From the NCBI RefSeq assembly GCF_002218045.2, contig NZ_AP018685.1, positions 620,001 through 684,000 of the forward strand: 64,000 nucleotides of DNA, written 5' to 3'. Every line of letters starts with the position of its first letter. Position 1 is the first letter of the stretch. The notes below the pieces were generated by a model. The model was not told the origin of the DNA. It was given only the letters and a program-made list of their open reading frames with translations, and searched no databases. Shown here one piece after another: positions 34,855 to 44,320 of this stretch. Source of the DNA: Vibrio rumoiensis. GTDB lineage: Bacteria > Pseudomonadota > Gammaproteobacteria > Enterobacterales > Vibrionaceae. A program made the translations under genes and the position numbers.

Positions 34855-36369
34855 TTATTCTTCCAAGATTTGAGAGCCAGATGCACGGTTCACTAAGAAT
34901 TGAACTAATAATGGTACAGGGCGGCCAGTTGAGCCTTTTTGTGCACCTGATTTCCAAGCTGTACCGGCAATATCTAAGTGAGCCCAATTGTACTTTTTAG
35001 TAAAGCGCGATAAGAAACAACCAGCAGTGATTGCACCGCCTGGGCGGCCACCAATGTTAGCCATATCGGCAAATGGGCTATTGAGTTGTTCTTGATATTC
35101 ATCGGCCATCGGTAAACGCCATGCACGGTCACCCGCTTGTTCCGACGCATTAACAATCTCATGAGAGAGTGGGTTATGGTTAGCAACCACGCCACTAATA
35201 TGATGGCCTAGTGCAATCACACAAGCGCCAGTTAAGGTCGCGACATCAATCACGCAATCTGGATCGAAACGCTCAACATAGGTTAATGCATCACAAAGTA
35301 CTAAGCGGCCTTCAGCATCGGTATTTAAGACTTCAACAGTTTGACCTGACATGGTGGTTAAAATATCACCAGGGCGATAAGCATTACTACCTGGCATATT
35401 TTCACAGCCCGCTAACACTCCCACCACGTTAATTGGTAGGTTAAGTTTCGCGAGTGCTTTCATGGTACCGAATACCGATGCCGCACCACACATGTCGTAT
35501 TTCATTTCATCCATGGCTTCGCCTGGTTTTAAGGAAATACCACCTGAATCAAACGTTAATCCTTTACCGACTAGCACGATAGGTTTTGCTTCGGGATCTG
35601 GGTTACCTTTATAGTTGATGACAGACATCATGGATTCGTTACGAGAACCACGACCTACTGCTAAGTAGGAGTGCATGCCGAGTTTTTCCATCTCTTCTTC
35701 ACCAATAATTTTGGTGGTGATGGTTTCGAAGTCATCCGCTAGGCGGCGAGCTTGAGATGCAAGGTAAGCAGGGTTTGCAACATTCGGTGGCATGTTGCCA
35801 AGATCTTTTGATGCTTTAACACCTGATGAAACGGCTAAACCGTGAGCAATCGCTTTTTCGCCAAGATTCAGCTCACGACGGGTTGGTACGTTGAATACCA
35901 ATTTGCGCAGTGGGCGACGCGTTTCAGGCTTATTACTCTTGAATTGATCAAAGGTGTAAAGGCTATCTTTAGTGGACTCAACCGCTTGGCGAACTTTCCA
36001 GTAAGTATCACGGCCTTTGACATGAAGCTCCGTTAAGAAGCATACTGCTTCCATTGAACCGGTGTCGTTAAGTGTGCCGATGGTTTTTTGGATAATATCT
36101 TTATATTGGCGTTCACCAAGTTCGCGTTCTTTACCACAACCAACAAGTAGAACACGTTCAGATAACATGCCCGGTACTTGGTGTAATAGTAACATTTGGC
36201 CGGGTTTACCTTCGAGGTCACCTCGACGTAATAATGAACTAATATAGCCGTCGCTGATTTTATCTAGTTGTTCGGCGACAGGAGAAAGGCGACGTGGCTC
36301 AAACACACCAACGACAATACAAGCGCTGCGTTGTTTTTCTGGGCTGCCACTTTTTACACTGAACTCCAT
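34855..36369 (-). CDS. pepA: Leucyl aminopeptidase PepA
   Basis: A 504-residue M17 hexameric di-metal aminopeptidase; in E. coli the same protein (CarP/XerA) also binds DNA in carAB control and cer recombination. The family signature NTDAEGRL and the metal-ligand motif GKGLTFDSGG are intact. A GGAG site precedes the ATG. It is divergent from lptF. Confidence 0.97.
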   Translation of the reverse strand: MEFSVKSGSPEKQRSACIVVGVFEPRRLSPVAEQLDKISDGYISSLLRRGDLEGKPGQMLLLHQVPGMLSERVLLVGCGKERELGERQYKDIIQKTIGTLNDTGSMEAVCFLTELHVKGRDTYWKVRQAVESTKDSLYTFDQFKSNKPETRRPLRKLVFNVPTRRELNLGEKAIAHGLAVSSGVKASKDLGNMPPNVANPAYLASQARRLADDFETITTKIIGEEEMEKLGMHSYLAVGRGSRNESMMSVINYKGNPDPEAKPIVLVGKGLTFDSGGISLKPGEAMDEMKYDMCGAASVFGTMKALAKLNLPINVVGVLAGCENMPGSNAYRPGDILTTMSGQTVEVLNTDAEGRLVLCDALTYVERFDPDCVIDVATLTGACVIALGHHISGVVANHNPLSHEIVNASEQAGDRAWRLPMADEYQEQLNSPFADMANIGGRPGGAITAGCFLSRFTKKYNWAHLDIAGTAWKSGAQKGSTGRPVPLLVQFLVNRASGSQILEE

Positions 36370-36398
36370 GCGTACTCCTACATCCTAAAGACAAATAG

Positions 36399-36477
36399 AA
36401 CTAAATGTTGGATAATGCTTATTCTTCGTTTGCCAGTGATTAAACTGTTCTAGAATTAAGCGACACAACATTTAGTT
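36399..36477. repeat. 12-bp inverted repeat upstream of pepA
   Basis: AACTAAATGTTG (36399-36410) and CAACATTTAGTT (36466-36477) are perfect reverse complements 55 bp apart, in the pepA leader or promoter region. No ORF lies between them. It could be a pair of operator half-elements for a DNA-wrapping protein (PepA itself wraps DNA in E. coli) or the ends of a small degenerate element. Confidence 0.6.
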
Positions 36478-36564
36478 AGAAATAGTAAATCGAGTAATCG
36501 AAGAATATTCACTCGATATTTACAGATTAATATAGTTAAAAAACATTAAAAATAATAGACTCAT

Positions 36565-36585
36565 CGGAAAACTATAGTGATTCCG
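36565..36585. other. Palindrome upstream of lptF
   Basis: CGGAA...TTCCG with an inner ACTATAGT makes an almost symmetrical 21-bp block 34 bp before the lptF start codon. A regulator binding site is possible. The rest of the 249-bp pepA-lptF gap is A/T-rich. Confidence 0.35.
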
Positions 36586-36618
36586 TCAAAAAAACAAGTT
36601 TTGTATAGGTAATGCTGC

Positions 36619-37725
36619 GTGATTATTGTTAGATATTTGATCCGCGAGACACTCAAAAGCCAGTTCGCCGTCTTCTTTGTGCTTTTTCTCGTGTTTTTGA
36701 GCCAAAAATTTATCAGAGTGTTGGCTGATGCGTCTGATGGGGATATCCCTGCCAGTATGATTATGTCTATTGTTGGCCTTAATATGCCAGCAATGGGGCT
36801 ATTAATGCTGCCTTTGAGTTTGTATGTAGGTATCTTGCTGACCTTTGGGCGCTTGTATGCCGAGAGTGAAATTACGGTAATGAATGCTACCGGTATCGGT
36901 AATAAATTCTTAGTACAAGCCGCTTTATATCTAGCGGTGATCACTGGTGGTATTGCCGCGGTGAATTCATTATGGCTTTCTCCTTGGAGCCAGGAAAAAG
37001 TGACTCAACTGTTAGAGCAAGTCACAGCAACGAGTAGTATTGATTTACTTAAAAAGGGCCAATTTCAGCCTTCGCCAGATGGCAGTGCGGTCGTTTTTGT
37101 TGATGATATCAAAGATAAAAAGCTTACCAATGTTTTCATTGCTCAACCTAGATCAAGAGAATCGATTCGCCCAAGTGTGATGTTCGCGAACTCTGGTGTT
37201 GTGAATGAATATGCTGATGGGCGCCAAATGCTTACGTTACAAAACGGTACTCGTTATGAGGGCATCCCTAACTCTTTAGACTATCGCAATACCGACTATG
37301 ATGAATACTCGGCACTTATTGGCCAGCGTGACGTTCAAAAGAAAAAACGTAAATGGGAAGCGATTCCAACACTAGAGCTCATTGGTAAAAACGATCTAGA
37401 AGCCAAAGCTGAACTGCAATGGCGTATTACCCTTATAGTCTGTATTCCCTTACTTACCTTGGTGGTCGTGCCGTTATCTTCGGTAAACCCAAGACAAGGG
37501 CGCTTTGCTAAATTAGGCCCAGCAGTCCTGATTTATTTGGCTTATTTCTTAGCAATCAGTGCAATGAAATCTGCGGTTGAGGATGGCAGCGTTCCTCCTG
37601 CATTAGGTATGTGGTCGATTAATGCTTGTTTGCTGATTGCCGGAATTATTCTCAATAGTTTAGATAGCTTATTTGTACGTGGGCTCAGAGATAAACTAAG
37701 AAAAAGGAAACTGAGCCGTGTTTAA
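36619..37725 (+). CDS. lptF: LptF, LPS export permease
   Basis: One of two permeases that with LptB extract LPS from the inner membrane. The 368 residues form three N-terminal and three C-terminal membrane segments around a periplasmic beta-jellyroll. The GTG start (MIIVRYLIRETLKSQFAVFF) matches the family. It overlaps lptG by 8 bp. Confidence 0.95.
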   Translation: MIIVRYLIRETLKSQFAVFFVLFLVFLSQKFIRVLADASDGDIPASMIMSIVGLNMPAMGLLMLPLSLYVGILLTFGRLYAESEITVMNATGIGNKFLVQAALYLAVITGGIAAVNSLWLSPWSQEKVTQLLEQVTATSSIDLLKKGQFQPSPDGSAVVFVDDIKDKKLTNVFIAQPRSRESIRPSVMFANSGVVNEYADGRQMLTLQNGTRYEGIPNSLDYRNTDYDEYSALIGQRDVQKKKRKWEAIPTLELIGKNDLEAKAELQWRITLIVCIPLLTLVVVPLSSVNPRQGRFAKLGPAVLIYLAYFLAISAMKSAVEDGSVPPALGMWSINACLLIAGIILNSLDSLFVRGLRDKLRKRKLSRV

Positions 37726-38791
37726 GATTCTTGATTGGTATATTGGCCGAACGATTATTGCCACGACATCTTTATGTCTTGCCACTTTGGTTGGTTTATC
37801 GGCCATCATCAAATATGTTGAGCAGTTACGTAAAGTGGGTAAAGGCACTTACGATTTGATGGAAGCGTTGTACTTTGTTGTATTAAGTATTCCTCGTGAT
37901 ATTGAAATGTTCTTCCCAATGGCTGCTTTGTTAGGGGCTCTGATTGGACTTGGAATGCTGGCGGCTAGCTCTGAGCTCGTGGTTATGCAAGCTTCAGGCT
38001 TTTCCAAATTAAATATTGGTGTGTCGGTATTGAAGACCGCTGTACCACTAATGTTAATGGTGATGATTTTAGGTGAGTGGGGCTCGCCTCAAGCGCAGAA
38101 AATGGCGCGAGATTCACGTGCAATGGCCGTTGCTGGTGGCAGCATTGTTTCTGTTCGAGATGGTGTCTGGGCGAGAGATGGCAATAACTTCATCTATATC
38201 GCTCGAGTGAATGGCGATGATGAACTCGATGGTGTGACGATTTGGCAGTTTGACCAAGATAAAAAACTGAATGATATTCTGGTATCTAAAACCGTTCGTT
38301 ATGAAGAGGATCACCGCTGGATGATGAAGAACGTCCAAATCACCAAAATGGATAATGATGTTCAGCTCAGTAAAACTAAAGTGGCGAACTATGAATGGCT
38401 AACAACGTTAACTCCCGATAAACTGGCGGTAGTAACGGTAAAACCAGAAGAACTGTCGATGACTGGTTTGTACAGCTACGTTAAATACTTGAAGGATTCC
38501 GAACAAGACCCTTCTCGTTACGACCTAGCATTTTGGCGTAAGGTTTTCCAACCATTATCTATTGCCGTTATGATGTTAATGGCACTGTCTTTTGTGTTTG
38601 GCCCATTGCGTAGTGTGACGATGGGGGCGAGAATTTTATCGGGTGTTATTGCCGGATTTACTTTCTACATTTCTAGTGAAGTGTTTGGGCCAATGAGTTT
38701 GGTGTATGGAATACCTCCCATTATTGGGGCATTAGCGCCTAGTTTGATTTTCTTAGCGGTCGCAGTGATGTTAATGAGGCGCAAAGCATAA
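37718..38791 (+). CDS. lptG: LptG, LPS export permease
   Basis: Second LPS export permease, 357 residues, with the same layout of six membrane segments and a periplasmic jellyroll. DWYIGRTIIATTSL at the start and the central PRDIEMFFPMAALLGALIGLG match the family. It forms LptB2FG with LptF and with LptB encoded at 8100-8825. Confidence 0.95.
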   Translation: MFKILDWYIGRTIIATTSLCLATLVGLSAIIKYVEQLRKVGKGTYDLMEALYFVVLSIPRDIEMFFPMAALLGALIGLGMLAASSELVVMQASGFSKLNIGVSVLKTAVPLMLMVMILGEWGSPQAQKMARDSRAMAVAGGSIVSVRDGVWARDGNNFIYIARVNGDDELDGVTIWQFDQDKKLNDILVSKTVRYEEDHRWMMKNVQITKMDNDVQLSKTKVANYEWLTTLTPDKLAVVTVKPEELSMTGLYSYVKYLKDSEQDPSRYDLAFWRKVFQPLSIAVMMLMALSFVFGPLRSVTMGARILSGVIAGFTFYISSEVFGPMSLVYGIPPIIGALAPSLIFLAVAVMLMRRKA

Positions 38792-38816
38792 TCATTTAAC
38801 CGTTAATAAAATAGCG

Positions 38817-38846
38817 AAAAGGGATGCCAGCAAGCATCCCTTTTTG
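38817..38846. terminator. Terminator between lptG and the RDD gene
   Basis: AAAAGGGATGC (38817-38827) pairs with GCATCCCTTTTT around CAGCAA, with T on one side and A on the other, so both convergent genes may use it. Confidence 0.88.
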
Positions 38847-38871
38847 TATTTATTAAATATGATTTTAGTTG

Positions 38872-39345
38872 TTAGTCCACTTTAGCTAACTGAATAACTT
38901 GGCATTTTGCCCACATATCTTGCAAAGCACGTTTCTCTGAATCAAATAAAACCGTGATGTTGCCTAAACCAAATAACGATGTCGCCATGCGAATTAAAGA
39001 TTGGAAGAAAGTAATAGGAGTACCATTTTCATTTTGTATTCTTAACTTCCACGCTCGCATGCCTAGAGTTTGTCCTTTCATCCAAAAGAAGCTTAAAAAG
39101 CCAACCCAAACCATCACAACATAAGCGTGAAATAGAACGCTCCAAATCGGGTGGTGATTGAGTAGGTCACTGGCATCAATATAAGAACCATAACTGACCA
39201 AGCCTTGAGATAATAGTGCTTCCATTGTCGCAATCACAATACCGACGGCGATCATTTCTACAGCGATAATAATCAACGCATCGTAGAATATAGCGGCCAA
39301 ACGACGTAAAAAACCAGCAGGTTTCACTTGAGCTATTGAATTCAT
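38872..39345 (-). CDS. RDD-family membrane protein
   Basis: A 157-residue protein with the RDD start (AGFLRRLAAIFYDALIIIAVEM), three membrane segments and the family's C-terminal motif KGQTLGMRAWKLRI. Function is not settled for the family; some members act in Na+/H+ exchange. It lies next to lptFG, as in many vibrios. Confidence 0.88.
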   Translation of the reverse strand: MNSIAQVKPAGFLRRLAAIFYDALIIIAVEMIAVGIVIATMEALLSQGLVSYGSYIDASDLLNHHPIWSVLFHAYVVMVWVGFLSFFWMKGQTLGMRAWKLRIQNENGTPITFFQSLIRMATSLFGLGNITVLFDSEKRALQDMWAKCQVIQLAKVD

Positions 39346-39474
39346 AAGCTATCTAATTAATAAACAATTTCAGCAGAATAGCGATTTGTCCCCAGTATTT
39401 AAAGTATAAAAGTGCATCGAACTAGCATTAATGGCGAAAATATCAGCGATCAAACCAATTTGAAAATTTAACAC

Positions 39475-39502
39475 TTGCGCCACTCTCTTCCATACGTATA
39501 AT
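39475..39502 (+). promoter_or_regulatory. Promoter of the tRNA-Leu gene
   Basis: TTGCGC, a 16-bp spacer and a perfect TATAAT (39497-39502), about 40 bp upstream of the tRNA. Confidence 0.65.
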
Positions 39503-39543
39503 TCGAACCACTCCTTAGCGATATGCTATTCGAGTGACAATTT

Positions 39544-39628
39544 GGCGGTATGGTGAAATTGGTATACACGACGGATTCAAAATCCGTTGCCTTCGGGCGT
39601 GGCGGTTCAAGTCCGCCTACCGCTACCA
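39544..39628 (+). tRNA. tRNA-Leu (anticodon CAA)
   Basis: An 85-nt class II tRNA. GGCGGTA pairs with TACCGCT in the acceptor; the anticodon loop TTCAAAA reads CAA. It has a long variable arm, GGCGGTTCAAGTCCGCC as the T-arm and an encoded CCA. Confidence 0.95.
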
Positions 39629-39637
39629 AATTTAAAG

Positions 39638-39668
39638 AAAGGCGCTCAAGCAATTGAGCGCCTTTTTT
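39638..39668 (+). terminator. Terminator after tRNA-Leu
   Basis: AAAGGCGCTCAA pairs with TTGAGCGCCTTT around GCAA, followed by TTT. The roughly 300 bp that follow, up to gtrB, show only a small AACACC/GGTGTT hairpin (around 39918-39938) and no supported gene. Confidence 0.92.
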
Positions 39669-39965
39669 GCTATCTCACCAGCTAAATCTCTCTTTAACCT
39701 TTTGTACAACACCTCTTCGATTTTATATTTTCATACTTCAGGTCATCACTATGTGCGGATTGTAAAAGAATCGTCAAAAGCACAATTATTCTGTGAACCT
39801 TGCCTTAATTGCATTATCTTAGATACAAATTGTTACATTTATCGGCGCGGTCATATTATGTCGCTTACTCAACCCTCTCTTTATCTCTTGCTTTTATTAG
39901 AAAAGTAAAACGACACAACACCTGATGTTTGGTGTTATTCCCGCGATAACTAAATTGGGTAGATT

Positions 39966-40925
39966 ATGAAAACAGTTTCTATTGTAGTGCCATGTTTTAA
40001 TGAAAGTGAAGTGATTGATACGACGGTGGCTGAGCTTATGTCTGTGACTCAATCGATTGATAATTACCAATTTGAACTGATTTTCATTAATGATGGTAGC
40101 TCGGATGATACGGAGTTAAAACTGTTGGTGCATAGTCAGAAGCATACCAACGTCCGTACAATTTCTTTTTCTCGTAACTTCGGTCATCAACAAGCCGTGA
40201 GTGCAGGTTTGGATGTCAGTACTGGTGATGCAGTGGTGTTGATCGATGCCGATCTGCAAGATCCCCCTCGTTTAATTGCCGATATGATTGAGAAGTGGCA
40301 GCAAGGTTTCGATGTGGTGTATGGCACTCGTATTAATCGTGAAGGTGAATCTAAGTTTAAGTTGCTTACCGCTAAATGGTTTTACCGTATTTTAAATAGT
40401 TTATCTGAGGTACCGATCCCTTTAGATACAGGGGATTTTCGTTTAATGGATCGCCAAGTGGTCGATCATTTGATTGCAATGCCTGAAAAATCTCGTTTTA
40501 TTCGCGGTATGGTCAGTTGGATTGGCTTTAATCAAACCTCGATCTGTTATGAACGCTCTGCTCGCTTTGCTGGTGAGTCTAAATACCCATTAATGAAAAT
40601 GGTTAAATTTGGTATTGATGGCATTTTATCCTTCTCCGTTAAGCCGCTTAAACTATCCATTATGATGGGCTTTGCTTGCTCAGGAATCGCGATGCTGATG
40701 TTGTTGTATTCTGTATATATTCGATTGTTGACGGAGCATTGGGTGTCAGGTTGGACTTCGATATTAGTGTCGATTTTGTTTATGGGTGGGGTGCAACTGA
40801 TTTCGATTGGGATTTTAGGCGAATATGTTGCCCGTATTTATAATGAGTCGAAAGATCGCCCGTTGTATATCATTAAGAAAAGCAGAGAATCTGATGTCGC
40901 AAAAGCCGATGCAAATGTTAAATAG
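39966..40925 (+). CDS. GtrB-like polyprenyl-phosphate glycosyltransferase
   Basis: A 319-residue GT2 (DPM1-like) enzyme that transfers a sugar from a nucleotide donor to undecaprenyl phosphate. An N-terminal GT-A domain (SIVVPCFNESE, the IDADLQDPP metal-binding motif, RNFGHQQAVSAG) is followed by two C-terminal membrane segments (about 225-300). The gene overlaps the downstream GtrA fusion, making a gtr-type glycan modification pair. The donor sugar is probably glucose by analogy, but is unproven. Confidence 0.88.
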   Translation: MKTVSIVVPCFNESEVIDTTVAELMSVTQSIDNYQFELIFINDGSSDDTELKLLVHSQKHTNVRTISFSRNFGHQQAVSAGLDVSTGDAVVLIDADLQDPPRLIADMIEKWQQGFDVVYGTRINREGESKFKLLTAKWFYRILNSLSEVPIPLDTGDFRLMDRQVVDHLIAMPEKSRFIRGMVSWIGFNQTSICYERSARFAGESKYPLMKMVKFGIDGILSFSVKPLKLSIMMGFACSGIAMLMLLYSVYIRLLTEHWVSGWTSILVSILFMGGVQLISIGILGEYVARIYNESKDRPLYIIKKSRESDVAKADANVK

Positions 40926-42684
40926 TTTCTTGTATAACGATTTTAAGCAAAAACTGCGCTTTGGTTTCGTGGGAGGAATCAATACCGTTTCGGCTTATTT
41001 GGCATTTATTGCTCTTTATCATTTTAGTGGGCGATATATCGTATCGTCCATATTATCCTACCTAGTTGGCATGTTGATTAGTTATGCACTCAATCGTAGC
41101 TTTGTGTTTAAAAGTGAGAAAAAATCAGGCCAATTCGTTCCTTTTTGTCTGGTGAATTTTACCTCACTCGGTTGCTCGACTGCAGTTTTATATTGGTTAG
41201 TGCAATACGGCGGCTTTGTGGTTTATTTTGCTCAAGTATTGGCGATTGGTGTTTCTATGGTGGTGAACTATTTAGGTTATCAAAAAGTCTTCACGCAAGG
41301 TGTGTCGATGCGAGGCTTATTGCCATTTCTATTTACTCAAAACGCTCGTCTGGATTACCCGCAACTCGCTAAATGGGGGGTGTTTGGTTTATTACTGATC
41401 GCGACCTTATACAATGTACAAATGTCGGTTTTATCCGATATTGCTCACGATGCCTTGCCTTATATGGGAGGGTATACCGATAAGTTTGTATCTGAAGGTC
41501 GTTGGATTAACTTTGCATTGTTTCATAGTTTAAAGTCCGTTCCTTCTTATGTTGCTGTGATCATATGTAATTTGTCGATTTTTTATTTTGGCTATCGGTT
41601 GTCATTAGGGATTCGCAAGGATGTGTGGTTAGCTCTATGTTTTGGATTACTGGTCATCAATGTGCCTTATTTTACGATGTTATTTAAATGGCCGATGACA
41701 TTAATCCCAGGTTGCTTAATGTTGGCGTTATTTGCTTACATGAAAGAAAAACTCAACCCGTCTGCGCTATTAATTGTGTCTGGAATTTTGTTGTTTGCTA
41801 CCTATCCAGCATTTTATTTTTTGATGCCGTTGTTGTTTTTATCGACACTCCGACATGCTTCTTATCCTAGTATCATCAAATTTTTGTTAATGTGGGCACT
41901 AGGGTATGTGCTTGGTTATGTTGTGGCGAATAGCCTGGTCTATGCATACACCTACGTTATCTCTGAGCATGCAAGTTTTATTCATTTTGCAAACTGGCGG
42001 CGCTCTACACCATCGACCAGTGTGAGCAGCTTGCTTGATAATGTATTAAAGAGTGCTGGCAATTTTGAACGTAATGCTTTGTATATTTCAGCGTTGAGCC
42101 CTTGGTTTTATCTACCTATCGCAATGACTGTTGTTTGGGCGGTAAAACAGCATTTGAAATATACTCTTATTGTGGCGTTAGTTGTGTTGTCTATTTATGC
42201 CAGTGTTGTCCCTTTAGGCGTGACGGTTCCTTTACGCTCAGGTATTACTTTACCCATTGGTTTAGCGGTAATGCTGTTATTGATCGAACAGAAAGTATGG
42301 CGTGGGCTAGTTTTATTACTGCTCTTTATCCCATTATCTTATCAGATGCATGACTACAATGATGGCTATACACAAAGTCGACAAGCGATGGCGAGCATCA
42401 TGGAGTCAAACGATACTTTTGGGTACCTCAAGCAGCCTGAGCAGTTTGATAAAGTTTTCGTCAGTGTCGATGAGCCGAAAATGAGTCAGTATATGTATCA
42501 ACTGACTAAATCAAACGCTTTTAACGTACCGAGTAACCTTCGATACCATTTCATTAAGCCATACCTTTATAAGCATGGGTGGCCTAAAGACAAAATAGAA
42601 GTAATTAACGATCCAAGAACTGCGATTCAAGGGCAAGCAACGATCCAACCGGAAGGGAAGACACTCTTTATTCGGATTGATTAA
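40894..42684 (+). CDS. GtrA flippase fused to a GtrII-like glycosyltransferase
   Basis: The first 130 residues are a GtrA domain (FGFVGGINTVSAYLAF; YALNRSFVF is the family hallmark), which flips the lipid-linked sugar. The remaining 460 residues form a GT-C-like membrane protein with about ten segments and a periplasmic C-terminal tail, resembling GtrII-type O-antigen glucosyltransferases (YMGGYTDKFVSEGRWINF near its start). The start at 40894 overlaps the end of gtrB by 32 bp; an ATG at 40909 is an alternative. In classical gtr operons these are separate genes ordered gtrA-gtrB-gtrX. Confidence 0.75.
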   Translation: MSQKPMQMLNSFLYNDFKQKLRFGFVGGINTVSAYLAFIALYHFSGRYIVSSILSYLVGMLISYALNRSFVFKSEKKSGQFVPFCLVNFTSLGCSTAVLYWLVQYGGFVVYFAQVLAIGVSMVVNYLGYQKVFTQGVSMRGLLPFLFTQNARLDYPQLAKWGVFGLLLIATLYNVQMSVLSDIAHDALPYMGGYTDKFVSEGRWINFALFHSLKSVPSYVAVIICNLSIFYFGYRLSLGIRKDVWLALCFGLLVINVPYFTMLFKWPMTLIPGCLMLALFAYMKEKLNPSALLIVSGILLFATYPAFYFLMPLLFLSTLRHASYPSIIKFLLMWALGYVLGYVVANSLVYAYTYVISEHASFIHFANWRRSTPSTSVSSLLDNVLKSAGNFERNALYISALSPWFYLPIAMTVVWAVKQHLKYTLIVALVVLSIYASVVPLGVTVPLRSGITLPIGLAVMLLLIEQKVWRGLVLLLLFIPLSYQMHDYNDGYTQSRQAMASIMESNDTFGYLKQPEQFDKVFVSVDEPKMSQYMYQLTKSNAFNVPSNLRYHFIKPYLYKHGWPKDKIEVINDPRTAIQGQATIQPEGKTLFIRID

Positions 42685-42711
42685 CCTTACAGCGATACTT
42701 CATTTTAGGAT

Positions 42712-42739
42712 GGCCCTGACCTTTGGTTGGGGCTTTTTT
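42712..42739 (+). terminator. Terminator after the gtr pair
   Basis: GCCCTGACC pairs with GGTTGGGGC (two wobble pairs) around TTT, followed by TTTTTT. Confidence 0.8.
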
Positions 42740-42830
42740 GTGGCTAGATTTTCAGTGCTATAGAGCGCATTATGATAAATCGAATCAATAATATTTCGAC
42801 TAAACTGAAATATATCAATTAGAAAAAGGG

Positions 42831-44267
42831 ATGAATATGAAGCAATTAAAAAATCAAACACTCCTCGCCTCAGTCTTGACTGATGGAAAAGGTCAGCAAG
42901 TATTCAATCCATTCGATGACAGTTTGTTAGCCACCGTTCCTATGTCTTGTCAGGCTAAAATTGAACATGACGTGGTAGAAATGGAAGCTGGGCAAAAAGC
43001 TTGGCAGAAAAAGCCCGTTTCAGAACGTTGTCAATTGATGAAAAAGTGGCATCAACTTATTCTTCAAAATGAAGATGATCTTGCCATGTTGATTACGTTA
43101 GAGGGCGGCAAGCCATTAAAAGAAGCACTAGGTGAAGTGCGTTATGGAGCCTCTTTTATTGAATGGTTTGCTGAAGAAGGGCGCCGAGCTTATGGTAATA
43201 CCATACCTTCAGCTAGTAATGACAAAACCATTTTAACCGTAAAACAAGCGATTGGTGTGGCGGCTGCGATTACCCCTTGGAACTTCCCACTCGCGATGAT
43301 CACTCGTAAAGCCGCACCCGCATTAGCCGCGGGTTGTAGTTTTATCTGTAAACCTTCTGAATCGACGCCACTGACGGCGTTTGCGGTAACAGAGCTTGCT
43401 TATCAGGCCGGGATACCTAAAGACGTTCTACGCATGGTTGTGGGCGAGAATGCGCATGATGTAGGGGAAGTTTTTACTTATCATCCTTCTGTTCGTAAGT
43501 TTTCATTCACGGGATCAACCTTAGTTGGTCGTAAACTACAAATGCAGTGTGCTTCAACCATTAAACGTACCTCAATGGAACTCGGTGGTAATGCGCCATT
43601 TATCGTGTTCGATGACGCAGATATTGATAGTGCGGTGAAAGGGGCGATTGCCAGTAAGTTTCGTAATGCTGGGCAAACTTGTGTGTGTGCTAACCGCTTT
43701 TATGTGCAAGAGGCGGTTTATGATGAATTTATTCAAAAGCTGGTGGCGGAAGTCGATAAACTTAAAGTCGGCAATGGGCTCGATGAATCAACCGATATTG
43801 GTCCGCTTATTTCAAAAGAGGCGAAGCAAAGAGTGTCTGATTTGATTGAAGAAGCGAAAGGTCGTGGTGCAAGACAAATCAATCAAGAGCGCTCGTTAGA
43901 AGGCAACTTTATTGCACCAACCATATTAATCGATGTTGAGCATGATAGGCCACTGGTTCAAGGTGAGATTTTTGGTCCTGTGTTACCGATCATTCGTTTT
44001 TCGGAAGAAGATAAAATGATCGCAATGGCCAATGATACGATTTATGGATTAGCGGCTTATTTTTATAGCCAAGATATGAATCGTATTTGGCGCGTCGCGC
44101 ATAACTTAGAGTATGGCATGGTGGGTGTTAACGAAGGCATTATTTCAACCGAAGTCGCACCATTTGGTGGTATGAAGCAATCCGGTAATGGCCGAGAAGG
44201 CGCGAAAGAAGGGTTAGAGGAATACTTAGAAACCAAGTATGTATGTATTGGTGGGCTAGATCGCTAG
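42831..44267 (+). CDS. gabD: NAD(P)-dependent succinate-semialdehyde dehydrogenase family
   Basis: A 478-residue aldehyde dehydrogenase close to GabD, which oxidises succinate semialdehyde to succinate. The NAD(P)-binding FTGSTLVGRKL, the catalytic ELGGNAPFIVFDDAD and the nucleophilic cysteine in AGQTCVCANR are intact, with the C-terminal APFGGMKQSGNGREG. No gabT or gabP is next to it, so the physiological aldehyde may differ. A purine-rich AAAAAGGG precedes the ATG. Confidence 0.85.
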   Translation: MNMKQLKNQTLLASVLTDGKGQQVFNPFDDSLLATVPMSCQAKIEHDVVEMEAGQKAWQKKPVSERCQLMKKWHQLILQNEDDLAMLITLEGGKPLKEALGEVRYGASFIEWFAEEGRRAYGNTIPSASNDKTILTVKQAIGVAAAITPWNFPLAMITRKAAPALAAGCSFICKPSESTPLTAFAVTELAYQAGIPKDVLRMVVGENAHDVGEVFTYHPSVRKFSFTGSTLVGRKLQMQCASTIKRTSMELGGNAPFIVFDDADIDSAVKGAIASKFRNAGQTCVCANRFYVQEAVYDEFIQKLVAEVDKLKVGNGLDESTDIGPLISKEAKQRVSDLIEEAKGRGARQINQERSLEGNFIAPTILIDVEHDRPLVQGEIFGPVLPIIRFSEEDKMIAMANDTIYGLAAYFYSQDMNRIWRVAHNLEYGMVGVNEGIISTEVAPFGGMKQSGNGREGAKEGLEEYLETKYVCIGGLDR

Positions 44268-44279
44268 GCTTGTTAATGT

Positions 44280-44318
44280 AAACCAATAGCAGGAATTAGG
44301 GCTGCTATTGGTTTATTT
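44280..44318. terminator. Terminator after gabD
   Basis: AAACCAATAGCAG (44280-44292) pairs with CTGCTATTGGTTT (44302-44314), followed by ATTTC. The small minus-strand gene that follows may share it. Confidence 0.85.
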
Positions 44319-44320
44319 CA

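Noticed and set aside
39654..39908. Open frame of 84 codons after tRNA-Leu
   Set aside because: It begins inside the tRNA terminator hairpin, has no ribosome site and no recognisable family, and its composition looks like random A/T-rich sequence.
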